Shown piece after piece: positions 31,930 to 44,081 of a DNA stretch of 64,000 nt. A program made the position numbers and the translations under genes. Each line of letters starts with the position of its first letter. Within the stretch, counting starts at the first letter, position 1. The notes under the pieces were generated by a model. That model was not told the origin of the DNA. It searched no databases and was given only the letters and a program-made list of their open reading frames with translations. The stretch comes from Magicicada septendecula (lineage: Eukaryota > Arthropoda > Insecta > Hemiptera > Cicadidae): positions 22,758,620 to 22,822,619 of the forward strand of contig CM068373.1 of NCBI GenBank assembly GCA_034769895.1. The letters run 5' to 3'.

Positions 31930-32470
31930 GGAAAGTGCTTTATGCACCATCAGAGGAGGCCGTGAATCCCCTGGTGTGTGGGACTCTCACCTACTAAAAA
32001 ACCCACCTCTAATTAAGACATGCATATCCATCCTGAAAACACTCAGCGTATTACTTCATGATGGAACCTATTGCGCACTTATCGGGCTCCTTCTTGTTGT
32101 CCTCATCTTCTACTGCCCGTTGGGTGAACCTGCATTTTCTTCTAATAGGACCCACTGAATAAATGCGTTGATGCGGTCCCATTCCTCCTTACTACGAAGC
32201 ATAAGCGCAACTATGCTCTCGGCGGTGAACTCCCCGAGCTACATTTCCAGTACCATCCTCTGTCTTGCGAATCTGCAACACTTGAAAAAGGTGTGCCAGG
32301 CATCTTCGTATTGGCATGCTGCGTTTTGCATCTTTTCCATTCTATGGAGGTAGGCATTAAAATTGCAGTGGCCACTGAGCATCTGGGTCAGATGGTAGTT
32401 GGCGATCCATCCATCCATCTTTCCCTATCCTCTCTATCCCAACGATTTTGCCAGTGCCGGAGAGTGACAT
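31930..32470 (-). pseudogene. 3' end of an R1- or I-like non-LTR element
   Basis: Across frames the minus strand reads FNAYLHRMEKMQNAACQY, then EDAWHTFFKCCRFARQRM, then SIVALMLRSKEEWDRINAFI. This matches the C-terminal tail of R1/I-type ORF2, where a Cys/His cluster is followed by an ML.S...W..V..F helix. The 3' untranslated part runs toward about 31930. An (ATA)n run lies at 32476-32500. Frameshifts and a stop make it inactive. Confidence 0.6.
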
Positions 32471-33039
32471 TCCATAATAATAATAATAATAATAATAACA
32501 ATAATTAAAATAATAAAAAAGAAGTAGCAGTAGCAGTAATGCCAGGGGCCCGGGATAACATATGCAAAGAAAATATGGTTTCACAGTGGTACGGTCGAAG
32601 ATGGATGGATGGACGTCAGAAAGTAGTCAAAAGGTTACTCAGAAGAGTAGAGGATTATTCCCACTTTTCGAGGAGCGTTGTTTTTGTAGATTGGACATTA
32701 AAAATTCCTTTACTGAGCGAGGTAGAGCACTATGCTCCGGGCACTTCAACGCACTTTTCAAGTGCAACAGTACCTCCTGACGATGTTAAATGATTATTTG
32801 AACATTTTATAAATTACATTTAAACGGCATTAGTGCCGTACCCTACAGTATGGAACAATTAATAATATCGGTCACGGCTGGGCGCTCAGCGATCCATCCC
32901 AAGGGCTGACTTATGTAATGTGTCCCGCGACAGACTTGTAAGAACAGATCTGCCTAAGAAGTACATGTTGGTTGGGTATTCCAACCATGTGACAGCAATT
33001 ACAGCAGCAAGAGACGCTGTGTAAGCTCAACAGTGTGAC
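32471..33039. other. spacer with AAT repeat, nothing recognised
   Basis: Apart from the ATA/AAT run at 32476-32500 there is no assignable feature. Frames at 32539-32793 overlap and show no domain. Confidence 0.4.
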
Positions 33040-33170
33040 ACGTGCTGGCATTGTCTGGACGTCGGACCACGGTATCTCTCTGGCGCTGAATAAGACGAAG
33101 ATCTTCGGCCTCATAAAGAAAATGATCCCTACTACCCTCCTCATTCGTTTGGGACAGCGGCAGATCATCA
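33040..33170 (+). pseudogene. short RT fragment, R1/I-like
   Basis: One plus frame reads IVWTSDHGISLALNKTKIFGLIKKMIPTTLL. This corresponds to the block after the catalytic YADD in R1/I-type polymerases (GL.LA..KTE...L). It is about 40 codons and isolated. Confidence 0.5.
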
Positions 33171-33899
33171 GGGGGGGGGGGAGAAGGAAGGCTAAGCCGC
33201 CCCAGTAAAATTCAGAAAATATTACAAATTAACAACTAGTAATAGGCTCTATTTTTTTCATTGTAACTGAACATGTGATCAGTCTGTACTCACAATTTTG
33301 ACTTTAAATTATCTGATTACTTGCAAAAAATAACCTTTAAATCGCGCGTTATCAATAATAGCACAGAATAGCAGCTGACAGAGGCAGGGATCTCAGCAGC
33401 CGCCGTAGTACTCGTACAGTTACGTGAGAACTATGCCCGGCAGGTGGTGGGGGAACGCTAGTGCATCTGTAACCGTGACTGCGAGGCGACGAGTGAATTA
33501 GTCTTTCTGCATGGTTTAGCGTCGTTTTTGTTAGTTTTACGCAGTATTTACGTTCTCGTGCTCCTTGTGCGTGTACGTATCTCTTCTTGGCGTGTGTTTG
33601 TGATCTCTACTACTAAAATAAAGTGGATTTAACAGAACAAAATGAAAGTGATATTGCAGTATCGAACAAAGGCATAATTAATATACAACACTACAAGATA
33701 AACCGTTTCCCCGGTTGAGTTACTTTGAGGAAAACAAAATACTGAAAACTGGAAAACCCACACAAAAATTTTGTTTTTTAAAAGGCAGAAAACTTATCTA
33801 TAATTTGCAGTCATCATGGTACAATCAAAATGGCTAATGGCTAAACCAAACAAATGGCTATGCGGTAGCGGAGTAAATTAAAAATTATTCTACTAGCTC
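33171..33899 (+). pseudogene. possible hAT-type transposon remnant
   Basis: A CAGGGGGG start near 33168-33180 followed by GGCTAAGCCGCCCC resembles hAT-family ends. Near 33785-33840 one frame reads GRKLIYNLQSSWYNQNG, which recalls the SWY..W pattern of TTF-type zinc fingers in hAT transposases. No DDE or dimerisation motif follows. This is a weak call. Confidence 0.25.
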
Positions 33900-34739
33900 T
33901 GCTACTGTTAAGCGCAAACAAGACTACACGATCTGCTGAAAGCTAACAAGTAAATTTATCACACATTTCAAACGTTGTAGCAGATAGCTCTACCATACTT
34001 AAGAGCGAAATAACGATTGTCTGGTGGAGGGGAGGGAAGTGCAATGACTGATCTGAGCGCAGCTCAGGTGTCTGTCTCGTAGCCTCCCCTTCCTCAGGAC
34101 ACACCGGCCGCCACTGGTTTGGGAGCTCCTCATACATGTGACAGAACAAGTGGTGGAGATAAAAACGTGTGCAATCGTAATTGCATGGGTATTGGTCGAC
34201 ATTGTATGGGTTATGGTAGACAGTAAGTTTTGTTCCGTCAGGGTGCAGACAAGGTTACCGTTCGAACAGTCTTATGGCTAACGTCAGCGGGACAAAGTGT
34301 AGAAAGCTAAGGCTTTTGCAACCGACCCAGTCGCTCTTTCCTATGGGCGGAAGCTCTGAGGAAGAGACGTACCGTAGACGGTTAGTGCAGTTGCGGTGAA
34401 GAGGTACGTTAAAACTTGCGTCTATCCGTAAGTTCCCCGACCTGGCAGTTCTACTTGTTGCTGGAGTTATCGCCTAAAGGAAAAGAGAAATTGGCAAGAA
34501 ACCGCAATACCTGAGGAGAGAAGCTACATCGTTGAGGTATGGCAGGTATCCTCGGGGGCAGTTCTACTAGTGAATGAGACCGTTTTATATTAGTTAGACA
34601 ACTAAGAGCACATTAGGAGAAACTTGTTGCTTTCAAAAAGCAAGGTCTAGCCCGAAGTAATGTAACTAATAGTTCCAGGCTAGGATTATTAGAAAGTCGT
34701 ACGACATGCGACCGGTTCGTTAGGCCGTAGCCAAGTATT
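33900..34739. other. spacer, nothing recognised
   Basis: Mixed-composition DNA without coding blocks or paired repeats that I can see. Confidence 0.4.
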
Positions 34740-34800
34740 AAAATTTTCCGAAACGTCAGAGGTTTCGGCTGCACAACAGCGACCATCTTCAGTGGAGTAG
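34740..34800 (-). ncRNA. hammerhead-like motif, variant stem III
   Basis: On the minus strand: CCACTGAAGA, extra T, an imperfect GGTCGC/GCAGCC stem II, GAAA, then ACCTCTGACG in place of a palindrome. The tail carries the TTGGCTACGGCC block shared with 35940 and 62500. The core is complete, but the stem III block is not self-complementary. Confidence 0.45.
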
Positions 34801-35568
34801 GAATAATGTTGTACTGCCAGCTAAAGGATATATAATTAATTGATTTAAGTAATTGAAAAGCGGATTCGGTGTACGTTTTTTTGACGACACCATGACGTGT
34901 CTTGCACGTAAATATTATGTATGTGAAGCGAGGAATCCAGAATATCCTCTTATAATCGGGCTAGGCATGTACCGTATACATCCAGATGATCCATGGAGAC
35001 GACCTCGGTGTATTCTGCACTAATGTAGCCCAGCACAAACAAGCCGTAGGCCTGATAAAGAGCAACCTTAGCAGTCCCACGAGGCACTGAATGGTAGCTC
35101 GGAACTCTGTTCCCCAGAGTGGTCGTCTCTATGACGAATAATCATTCAGACAAGTGTCAGTCAGTCAGACACGTCAACTCATCTCCAAGGATGCACGCTT
35201 GAATATCTCAATTGCCTCCATGTGCATCCGACGGAAGTACGGACGCATCGAGGACAGGGGACCTGGGGTTTCCACAAACAAGAATGCACTTTACTGGACA
35301 ACACATGCCCCGCTACGTCCGACATCTGAGGCTGACCTAGACGGCAATGTCGCCGATGTACATCGATTACAACACCTGCATCGCTAGAAATTTTAAAATC
35401 AGTTTAGTTTAGGGGGTAGTACTACCTTGCACTCGCTCCATTGAAGATGACCGCCGTTGGTGGAATGGCCTACCAATGACGATGACCAATAAAGATGGAC
35501 CACGGCCTCATAATCTATGACAAATCAGGCCGTAGAGGGTTTGCGTTCACTTATCATGAGGAAATGTT
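34801..35568. other. spacer, nothing recognised
   Basis: The 77-residue frame at 35154-35387 has no domain or context supporting a gene. Confidence 0.4.
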
Positions 35569-36254
35569 TTTAGTGGGTAGTCCAAGATTGATGGTCCGAC
35601 ACTGTAGGCTGTTTGGCCCATTTACGTAAATAGTATAGGCCTGTTGATTTTGGTGAAGATCGGTTATGGGGAAAGGGCAGTTTACCTGAAACATTTTTTG
35701 TTGTAACAAGAGTAAAGTATTTAATTTTGATAAATAAATTATCCTGATAAGAAGATCTTAATAATCAACTGTAGAAACGTAGATGAAATATCTATAAATG
35801 AAGAGGCTAGTTGAGCGGGGTGGGGGTAATTTTCTATAAATGAAAATTATAGTTGAAGGGGGAGGGGATACTTTTTATATGTGTACTATGTTATCGCCAA
35901 CAAAGTAGTAGTTTGTTGTTAAAATTCCTTCGCGGGCTGTTTGGCCGTAGTCCAATGTTTTCTCCAAAACCAGACGTTTTGGCAGTGCCGTCGACTGCCA
36001 TCATCAGTGAAAATCGTGTGCGATAACGTGTGGTGGTATACGTTAGTGACCACAGTACTGTGGTTAAGTCTGAAGCAAAAAGTGGAAAGAAGTAGTTTCT
36101 ATGGAAACATTTCATTTCGTAAATGATTTTAAATATAAATCTTAGAACATGGAAGTCAAGTATGGTTCTCCATACCGATATTTAGTGGGTAGTCCAGGAT
36201 TGATGGCCTGATGGTCCGACACTGTAGGCTGTTTGGCCCATTTACGTAACTAGT
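35569..36254. repeat. direct repeats around a PLE remnant
   Basis: A unit of about 66-74 bp at 35569-35634 recurs at 36181-36254 (TTTAGTGGGTAGTCCA, GGTCCGACACTGTAGG and TTTGGCCCATTTACGTAA blocks). The right copy has a short internal duplication (GATGG-CCTGATGG). A hammerhead-like motif with a PLE-type tail lies between them at 35930-36010. Confidence 0.55.
35930..36010 (-). ncRNA. hammerhead-like motif, G12 lost
   Basis: On the minus strand: TTCACTGATGA, extra T, a long stem II GGCAGT/ACTGCC, then AAAA instead of GAAA, ACGT, and stem I partly paired. The tail TTGGACTACGGCCAAACAG matches the copy at 62500. The G-to-A change in the catalytic GAAA should abolish cleavage. Confidence 0.5.
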
Positions 36255-36284
36255 ATCCTCTCCCTGCTGCTACCTCAAAAGCAG

Positions 36285-36322
36285 CAGTAGTAGTAGTAGT
36301 AGTTGTAGTTGTAGTTGTAGTT

Positions 36323-36357
<35 letters not shown>

Positions 36358-36364
36358 TGTAGTT

Positions 36365-36427
<63 letters not shown>

Positions 36428-36460
36428 ATAGTAGTAGTAGTAGTAGTACTAGTAGTAGTA
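36285..36460. repeat. AGT/GTT trinucleotide microsatellite
   Basis: About 175 bp of GTA repeats, with GTT variants clustered near 36303-36325 and 36354-36366. The interspersed variants suggest an old array. Confidence 0.9.
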
Positions 36461-36935
36461 GCAGTTTTTTCTCCGTACTTCCTTCCCTACAAAACTAATT
36501 TCCTCTTCCTGAGACGACAGAGACAGACGTTACCAAACAACAAATATTTATTGCAAACAAATGAGGGATGTATAGAAAAATAATTTCTCTACACTATTCT
36601 CCTTGATATAGTTACAGCCGCTCTGCTCCACAACACACTTATGCGTAGAAATTGATTTACTTTAACTACTTATGATCAATCAGAACAATCTCCCAATAAC
36701 TAATTCCCACTGCCCATGAAATTCTTGTTCGTCTGTCATTCGTTCCCAAGGAATGATCCAGCAACATCTTCCTCTCTGTTCTAATGTAACGATCCATCTT
36801 AGATCCTCGCAGACTAAATATCTCTTTTTGTTCACCTGTACACTTCATCACCAGTTGTCAATTCTATTTTTATCCTGACCAATTCCTTTAAAATCGCTGT
36901 AATATATATTCCACCTACTTGTTACTTAAACGATT
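36461..36935. other. spacer, nothing recognised
   Basis: No supported feature. The short minus frame at 36666-36851 has no recognisable domain. Confidence 0.4.
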
Positions 36936-37025
36936 ATAGATGATATCTTCAAATAAATACACTGCAAATAGGTTTATTTTTACCTGTCTCACGTTTCACA
37001 GAAATTATTCTGTTTCTTCAGAGGT
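36936..37025 (-). ncRNA. PLE tail with hammerhead-like motif, G at cleavage site
   Basis: On the minus strand: CCTCTGAAGA, extra A, stem II ACAGAA/TTCTGT, GAAA, ACGT, then G at the usual cleavage base, where A, C or U is needed. The following tail (about 36936-36985) recurs inverted at 44082-44127, beyond the Jockey-like element. Confidence 0.5.
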
Positions 37026-37875
37026 TTGTTTGTATTGTAATTGAATGTTTCCTTACGATAGAGTTAACGGATAGTCTACTTTACTTCGATATTATTTTTG
37101 ATTGTTGTAACGTTTATGTAGTCAGCTGTTTATTACATATTTCTTGTTTTATTTTATTATTCTAATAAAATTGTATTATTATATTATAATAATTATATAT
37201 GTATAGTTATTATAATTAAATAATTTTATTATAATTTTACATTTATAATTGAATTTATTATATTAGAAATAATAATGCCTTTATTTAAGGATATATATAT
37301 ATGTATGTATAATGTAACGTTACATATCATCACCATACCACAGAACCACAATTAAACATAAACTAACCGTCAGCTGACACATAAACAACCAAGTATAAGA
37401 AATTGTATAACAATTATTAAACTCAATTCAAGAATTAATGACTAAATAGTGAATCAACACACAATGAATAATATAGTAATGAAGACAACAACAAAGACGA
37501 TACTATACCAAATGTGATTAACCCAAATACCCAATAGATTAGGTAGGTGAGTGGAAACAAAAAACAGGTACAATAAGTAGGAAAGAATAAGTTAAAAGGC
37601 ATCATGAAAAACCCATATAAGAATATAAGCTAAGGAAGAAATAAAATATCTCAATCACTCTATACCAAGATGAGAATAACCATAAGATAATTAAATGGAA
37701 AAAGAGAACTCCAGAGTGAAGGACAAATGATAATATAAAACCATTAACAGACCATTTTAAATGACTTGACTATGACTATAGTTCTGAATTCAAACAAAAA
37801 CAAACTCAATAATGATTAGGAGAGTGAAAATAAAACCTGTATTAACATAAAATTATAAAGTATAATAGATTGTGA
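37026..37875. other. AT-rich intergenic, nothing recognised
   Basis: Strongly AT-rich, with no coding block. It abuts an abrupt rise in GC at 37876. Confidence 0.5.
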
Positions 37876-38309
37876 CGGCAGCGGTATGCGAACACTCTTC
37901 ATCGTCACGCCATCAGACGCACTTCATCTCCTCTACTCTCTCGGACGACATCGGCGCGGAGTCAGCCGGAAGGAACGGTCGAAGAATAGAACCGGCGTTC
38001 TTGCATCTTCACCTTCCAGTTCCACGCTAGCGATTAGACGTCGCTGGGCCGGCAGCCGACTCTACACCGATGCCGAAAGAAGAGGAGGACTGCAGTGTGC
38101 CACGAACAGCGGGCGCAGCCGCCGAACATCTCAGCACTGCACGACCAACATCAGCCTTCTCGCCACACGGTCTTTTACGGCCACCAAATACACTAGAGTG
38201 TACGACTGGCGCCATTTGTCATGCGGCAAGCCTTTTGTCCGGTGACAAGTGACGCCGAACATGGGGCGACGATTACCTTGCAGATGCAAGATCCAGCCAC
38301 GCCAGCGAG

Positions 38310-41072
38310 CTACCAGCCGGCACACCAATCAACATGGCCCCAACAAACACTTCTACAACATCCGGAGAAGAGCAGTAGGCTGGCTACCGGTGAGCATTCA
38401 AGACCCGGGGAAGTTCCAAGTCCAAGTCCAAGTTGAACGGAGCAGCAGCTAGTCGTGCTCCGGTGGTCGCAGTGTCCGGGTCGACAGACATGGGGATAGG
38501 TCGAGACATAGCATTGGGTAAATAGTTTGAGGGCAAGGGACCGAACGAATTCGGTGAGTGAAGGAATCTTCAACCCTTGCCTGATGGCATCATTTCTGAC
38601 AAACCAGGGAGAGTTGGGGATGTAGCGGAGGGTTCGGGATTGGAAAGCTTCCAAACGGGCGACAACGGATGGACTGAGTAGTACCCAAAAGGCGGGGGCT
38701 GCGTAAGTCAGGATTGCCCTAAGAAAGAGCCAGTAGATGGTGAGTTTAGTGCGCACAGGCACTAAATCCCGATGAGAGAGGAAGGGAAATAGTTTGGCTC
38801 TGACGCCTCTGGCGCGCTGGAGACTCAGGGAGACGTGAGATGCAAAGCTTAGACGTCGGTCAAGAGTGACGCCCAAGTAGTTTACAGTCGGTTTCCATTC
38901 GATTGGGCTCCCGTCAAGGGAGAAGGACTGGCATCGGGAAGTAAATTTATGAGAAAAGGCGATCGCCTCGGATTTCTCCGCATTGATCGCCATCCTCCAC
39001 TTCCTTAGCCAGTCCGGAAGTACGGCGAGCTGACGCTGCACCAGGCCAGCTGCGAAATCAAGACTCGCTGAGCTGTCGTGGTACCGTCATCCGCATAGAG
39101 CGAGAGAGTGACTCCAGGCTGAACAGGCAGGTCGTTCGTGTACACGAGGTACAAAACGGGGCCAAGGACAGATCCTTGAGATACGCCTGCAGCGACTGGT
39201 CGGACGGATGAGTACGACCCATCGACGCATACCCTAAAGATGCGATCGCACAAGTACAATCGGAGAAAATGAACGAAAGAGGCAGGGAGAGGGGAGTGGG
39301 CAAGTTTGTAGAGAAGGCCTTCGTGCCAGACTCGATCGAAGGCCTTACTCACGTCTAGCAAAACAGCGACGGAGGACAGATGCTTGTTGTAGGCGTCCGT
39401 CAGTTGGGTAACAACCCGGACGAGTTGAAGGGTCGTCGAGTGCTCTCTGCGGAAGCCGAACTGCTCCTGCCGAATGAAACCATCCAGCAGGGGCGCGTAA
39501 CGACTGTGCAGGATTCGCTCGAGTACCTTCGATATGACTGGCAACAGTGAGATGGGTCGATGGTTTGAGGGGACAATACGCAGTTTGCGAGGCTTGGGAA
39601 TCATAATGATTTTCGCACGCTTCCACAGGCTGGGGAAGTAATGGAGCCGGAGACATCTATTGAACAGCTCGTGGACCAGATTGATGAGGTAGGGGGAGCG
39701 TGTTGTAGCGCCGCAGCTCCGATACGATCATCGCCGGGCGCCCGCTTAGGGCGAAGTCGACCAATAGCCGAAACAACATCGGCTCGGTCGAACGGGACAG
39801 GTGTGTCAGCTGGAGGACGGGACAAATATCCACATTGGAATTCTGCGACCTCGGCCGAGTGGACGGGGTCGCAGACGCCTCCCTGGACGGTGGTTTGCTC
39901 CTCCATGGTAGCGGCAAAGATTTCTGCTTTGCCGGCCGCGGAGTACACAATGCCGTCCGGTGATCTGAGGGGATGGCGGTTTTGTCGCCATTAAGTCGGC
40001 TCGCAGCCTGCCAAACAGATTCGCACCGGACTTCAAGAGACTCGAGATACGAGTCCCAACGATGTGCAGTGGCGTCAAGCAGAAGGTCAGATTGGGCGTT
40101 TAACCTGCGTTTGATAGCAGGATCCCGGATTTTTTGCCATCTCCGGCAGAACTGGCGCCTAGTTTGGATGGCGAGGAGCACCTCTTCAGGTAGTTGAGAC
40201 CTGCGATTCGTCTCTGGGACAAGGTAGGTATGTTTGTCCATAGCGTACGTAACGACTTCTTGAAGACAGTCGGCCATACGGTCCGCATCAGCCGTAGAAG
40301 CGATGGGGGCCGGGAGGTCAGATGGCACTGTTCGTTGGAGTTCGTCATGATAGGAGCGCCAGTTGACCCTTCGTGGGTGAGAGGGGGGTTGGAGAGGTGT
40401 GTCCAACGGGGGGCGAAGAGTTAAGTACCGGGTCATGGTCGGACAAGAGGTCCGACACTGCACTTACAGTGATAGGAATGGCCAGGTCCTTGACAATGAC
40501 AATGTCAAGGACATCCGGGAGGCCCCTAGTGGGCACGTGGGTCGGTGAATCAGGAGCAATAACCGAGAACTGCAGATGACGCTGAACGTAGCTGTAGAGC
40601 GAGCGGCCACGCGGGTTCGTGACACGGCTGTTCCAAGAGGGATGCTTGGAGTTGAAGTCTCCAGTGGGTAGTTCGTGGTCGAGGAGGGCGTCCCACTCTT
40701 CAGGCGGCGGAGGCCTGCCGGGCCCGGAAGCCATGTACGCCGAAATTAGGCGAACCTCCCGATCCCCGATCCAGAGGGCCACCGCCGTCGTCTCGAAATA
40801 CCTAATATCTGGAGGGGGTAAGAGACGATGGGCAATCCGCCTGTGGACGAGTATGGCAGTACCCACGTTGGGATGACAGGAAGTGGTAGCTGAGGCCTAT
40901 CCGTGTTATATATTGTGTACGCCGAAAGCTGAAAGAAAACAGTAGGGGTAAGGAACGTTTCAGAGAGTAGTATGACATCTAAGTAATACTCAGTGGCAAA
41001 GTTAGCCAATTCGGCTCGGCGAGACGGAACGCCATGCGCGTTCCATGCCACCAGCCGAAGAGGCCTAGACAT
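38310..41072 (-). pseudogene. ORF2: AP-like endonuclease and reverse transcriptase
   Basis: It starts MSRPLRLVAWNAHGVPSRRAE at 41072, the first endonuclease block; VILLSETFLTP follows. A second frame (40345-40866) has GDFNSKHPSWNS and LSDHDPV, the catalytic blocks of exonuclease/endonuclease/phosphatase enzymes. The RT frame (39005-39604) has NHRPISLLPVISKVLERI, FGFRREHSTTLQL, LLDVSKAFDRVWHEGL, GVSQGSVLGPVLY and the catalytic YADDG. The thumb frame (38310-39041) includes VNYLGVTLDRRLSF and AAPAFW. Block content and order fit the Jockey clade. ORF2 nicks the target and primes reverse transcription. At least four frame changes break it. Confidence 0.82.
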
Positions 41073-42413
41073 TGGGAGGCAGAAGGGTCATGAGGGAGGT
41101 TAAAATGGTGACTAGCAGAGACTGGACGTCCTTGGCAGCCAAGATCTGAGGAATGAGGATCTCAACCCAGGCGCGCAAACGATCGGCAAAGGTCGGGTTC
41201 GAGGACCCTTCCTCAGTCGATGGTGTCAGCGGTGTGGGCGGGGGCACTCGATTCATGATTTCATTATCGGGCCGAGGTTTAGGCTCTTTGGGAGCTACGG
41301 CAGATGCTGGCGTGGGTGCAGCAGGCCTGAGCTGCGTGAGAACAGTGGTCAATGTCCTTTTCTTCTTTGGCGCGGGTTGCTTTCGCGACGAGGCCAAAGG
41401 AGGGAAAGGTGCATCGGAGGCGGCGGCTGCCGATAACTGAGCGCTCCGGCAGGCACTGTACGGGCGGGGGGACTACAGCGGCTGCAGGCCCAGACGAGGT
41501 AGTCGGAACTGGGGCCGCCGGGGCGGCAGATGCAGGGGCTGGGGCTTTCTTGGGAGCATTAGGGGTAGGCTTTTGGGGACTTGTTGATGCGCTTCAGGGC
41601 GTCATGATAGTGTTTACATTGGCGAGAGCTTACCGGGTGAGGATCTCGAGAGTTTGCGCACGTGGCGGTGGCGGTGCGTTCACGAGGACAGTCGCCCTTG
41701 TGGTGACCTTCACCGCAACGAACTCAGCGTGTCGGAAAATGACAATATATGCTGCTGTGCCCGTACCGCTGGCAGTTGTAGCACTGCTTGGTTCCGGGTC
41801 GGGACTCAAAAGCGGACACTTTTACCCGGAGGTAAAAGAGTAAGTCTACTTGGTAGATATCCTGATATTTCCCTACCTTGAGGATTTTGACAAGGAAGGC
41901 ATTTCTGGGTATGTGTCTGCCGGGGGAGAAGAGAGGTGTTACTGAACTGACATTGTAGCCCAAAATTTGAAGGGCGTGAGATATTGTTGGGACGGGAACA
42001 TCGGCGGGGATGCCAATGATCTCAACCTTGAGTTCCCTCTCCTCCGGCAGGGCGTAGGTATAGTACGGGATACCACGATCGGTCAGCAGTTTCTGGGCGA
42101 GCCGGAAACTGTCGATGGTCGTGGTTTCAATGCGGACGGAGCGGCCACCCTGACAAACTGCAGTCAGTGTATTCGAGGGAGCGGCCCGGTGAAGTCGCCG
42201 CATGACCTTATCCCAGTCAACAGGCCGGTCAAAGATCAGAGGCGGCAACCGCCTAGGCGGGGTAGGTAGTGAGGTGGCCGTAGCGGGTCTATCCGTGGCA
42301 GGACCCAGCTAGGAAGACCGCCCGGATCCCGCGGAGTCGCCACTGTTTTGCCGTTTCCGGCTACTTACAGTTTGCCACTCCTCGGCATCCATTGTGCTCG
42401 TCCCAGCCGACAT
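41065..42413 (-). pseudogene. ORF1: Gag-like nucleic-acid-binding protein
   Basis: A plausible start is the ATG at 42413 (MSAGTSTMDAEEWQTVSSRK), interrupted by a stop near 42310. The 174-residue frame 41724-42248 holds a PRE_C2HC-like region and the first knuckle CYNCQRYGHSSIYC. Further knuckle-like blocks (VRCGEGHHKGDCP and a CANSRDPHPVSSRQC form) follow in other frames. A proline/alanine-rich linker and a 110-residue C-terminal frame (41065-41397) end at the ORF2 overlap. Jockey-type ORF1 proteins bind their RNA. Not translatable as one chain. Confidence 0.75.
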
Positions 42414-42480
42414 CGTCTCGTGTTAGAGCGCCGGGAGGGATTTCGTGGCCCTTAGAAGGACCGACTGGAATGTTAGGTGG

Positions 42481-44081
42481 GGCCATCGGTAAGGTTAACC
42501 TACGCCTAGGCTGGAGAGATACTAGGGATCGCAGGTCGGGTAGTGCGGTATGTTACTTAACAACTTAAAACACTTACCAGGCAACAGTCAGCAGCGGAGA
42601 ACACAAAAATACCACTAACACCAAAAACATGAGTTCACCACTGCCCGCACAATTGTAGTACACAGCACTAACTAAGTTAAATTCTATGTAAATTTTTCAA
42701 AATCATATACTGGTAAATAACGAAGTTATTGCACTCCAGACAAGCTGGAGCCAGTGTAGCACAATGGGAAATTCCACTATCGTGAAAAGAACGAACGCAG
42801 CCTACAGTGAGAAATGCTCAAATTAGCCGTGAATTAAGGAAAGTATGGTGACAATAAATTATACTTATAAGAATTAACAACTTATGCGATAAACGTATCG
42901 AACCTAATGAATACTATGAACTAAGATGAACACTAAAAGGGCTTTGAACCTTACTACCTTTGTAAAATTGATGATTGTTAAAAAGATTTATTCACAAATC
43001 AAGGTTAACTGGACATAACCATAGACACTCCAGGGTTAACCTAAAATTTTGACGCAGTCGTATTTTTGAATTTTATGTTATTAGCTAAAAATCTTCTTTA
43101 CTAATGTAATCACTCTCCTACTACTCAATTATTATAGTAGTGTAACTCTTCTAGTTGCGTATTTTGCAGTCTAAAAGGACCTATTTTAAAGTCAAATAAC
43201 TTAACTAAATTTTCACTAATACGGTTTTCTGAAACCAGAATAACCTCCCTGAGAAAAGTTGTTTTAAATTCTTAAAGTACATTAATATTGTAAATGAACG
43301 ACCGTAAATTTAATTGTTATATATAATAATTATCTAAGCATCATTAATGAATAAACTGCATTTTTTTACCAGATAAAAGAGATTATAAAATTATTTCTTT
43401 AGTCGATACGCATTCAGGTTAGGTGAACAGCTGATAGCAGTTGGTAACACTCGCCGGCGGCAATGAAATTATTTAAATGTTTTAGATTGTCGTCTCGACT
43501 ATGCCTTGTTGACAGGACAGTTAACAAGGGAGATCTTCATTCCAAGCAAGTATTAAGGAATAAACTTAATTCCTATGACTATTAAACTTATAATTCGTTA
43601 AACAAATTTACAACGTCAGACACAATTAACGGATGCCAATGGTGGAATCTTAACCAATCGGTCTAACTTATAGAAACCACAAGTCAATTAATCTACAACT
43701 CATACTTTTATAATAATTTAATAATAATTTAATAATAATTCAATAATCAACAAGTAGAAACAATTAAACGGATCGTATTCAAAATTGGCGCTCAAACGTG
43801 AGGCCTAACGAAATAAATTTTATGGGGAAACTAGAAAGAAGAGAATATATAAAACTAAAACATAAGAATATATATATACATATATACACATAGTGTCATC
43901 CACGTATCTACAGTAGCATCCTACTGGGTCATTCAATTATAATATATTTATTATTTCTTCATCAAGTTTTTGTAAAAAAAGATTTTGGAGATGATAACGG
44001 AGGTTGGGGCTGTCATAGCAAGTCCATTTTTTGGATGATATGGTTTGTTATTATATTAACAATAAATTTGTTTTCATCGTT
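42481..44081. other. AT-rich intergenic, nothing recognised
   Basis: Includes a short TAATAATTTAA tandem near 43708-43745 and a TA-rich stretch near 43868-43890. No gene or element was identified. Confidence 0.45.

Larger units (their letters stand above)
37876..42480 (-). mobile_element. Jockey-like non-LTR retrotransposon
   Basis: A GC-rich island with sharp edges in AT-rich DNA. On the minus strand it holds ORF1 (Gag-like with CCHC knuckles) and ORF2 (endonuclease and RT), overlapping at ATGTCTAG (41065-41072). The 5' untranslated region lies above 42413 and may reach about 42540. The 3' end, near 37876, shows no clear poly(A), so the boundary is by composition only. Several frameshifts and stops make it inactive. 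Confidence 0.8.

Noticed and set aside
33171-33899. hAT transposase gene
   Set aside because: Only an end-like motif and one zinc-finger-like block are visible; no catalytic or dimerisation region. Listed as a low-confidence remnant only.
35154-35387. 77-residue plus-strand ORF
   Set aside because: No recognisable motif and no neighbouring exon-like frames.
36285-36460. possible CRISPR-like or protein-coding repeat array
   Set aside because: Plain trinucleotide microsatellite without spacers. A coding reading gives only homopolymer-like peptides.
37886-38245. 119-residue plus-strand ORF at the edge of the GC island
   Set aside because: Arg/Ser-rich composition typical of GC-rich non-coding sequence. 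It sits in the 3' untranslated part of the minus-strand Jockey-like element.
41352-41843. 163-residue plus-strand ORF, Gly/Ala-rich
   Set aside because: A GC-driven shadow of the minus-strand Jockey-like ORF1. Other plus frames in 38000-42270 are shadows for the same reason.
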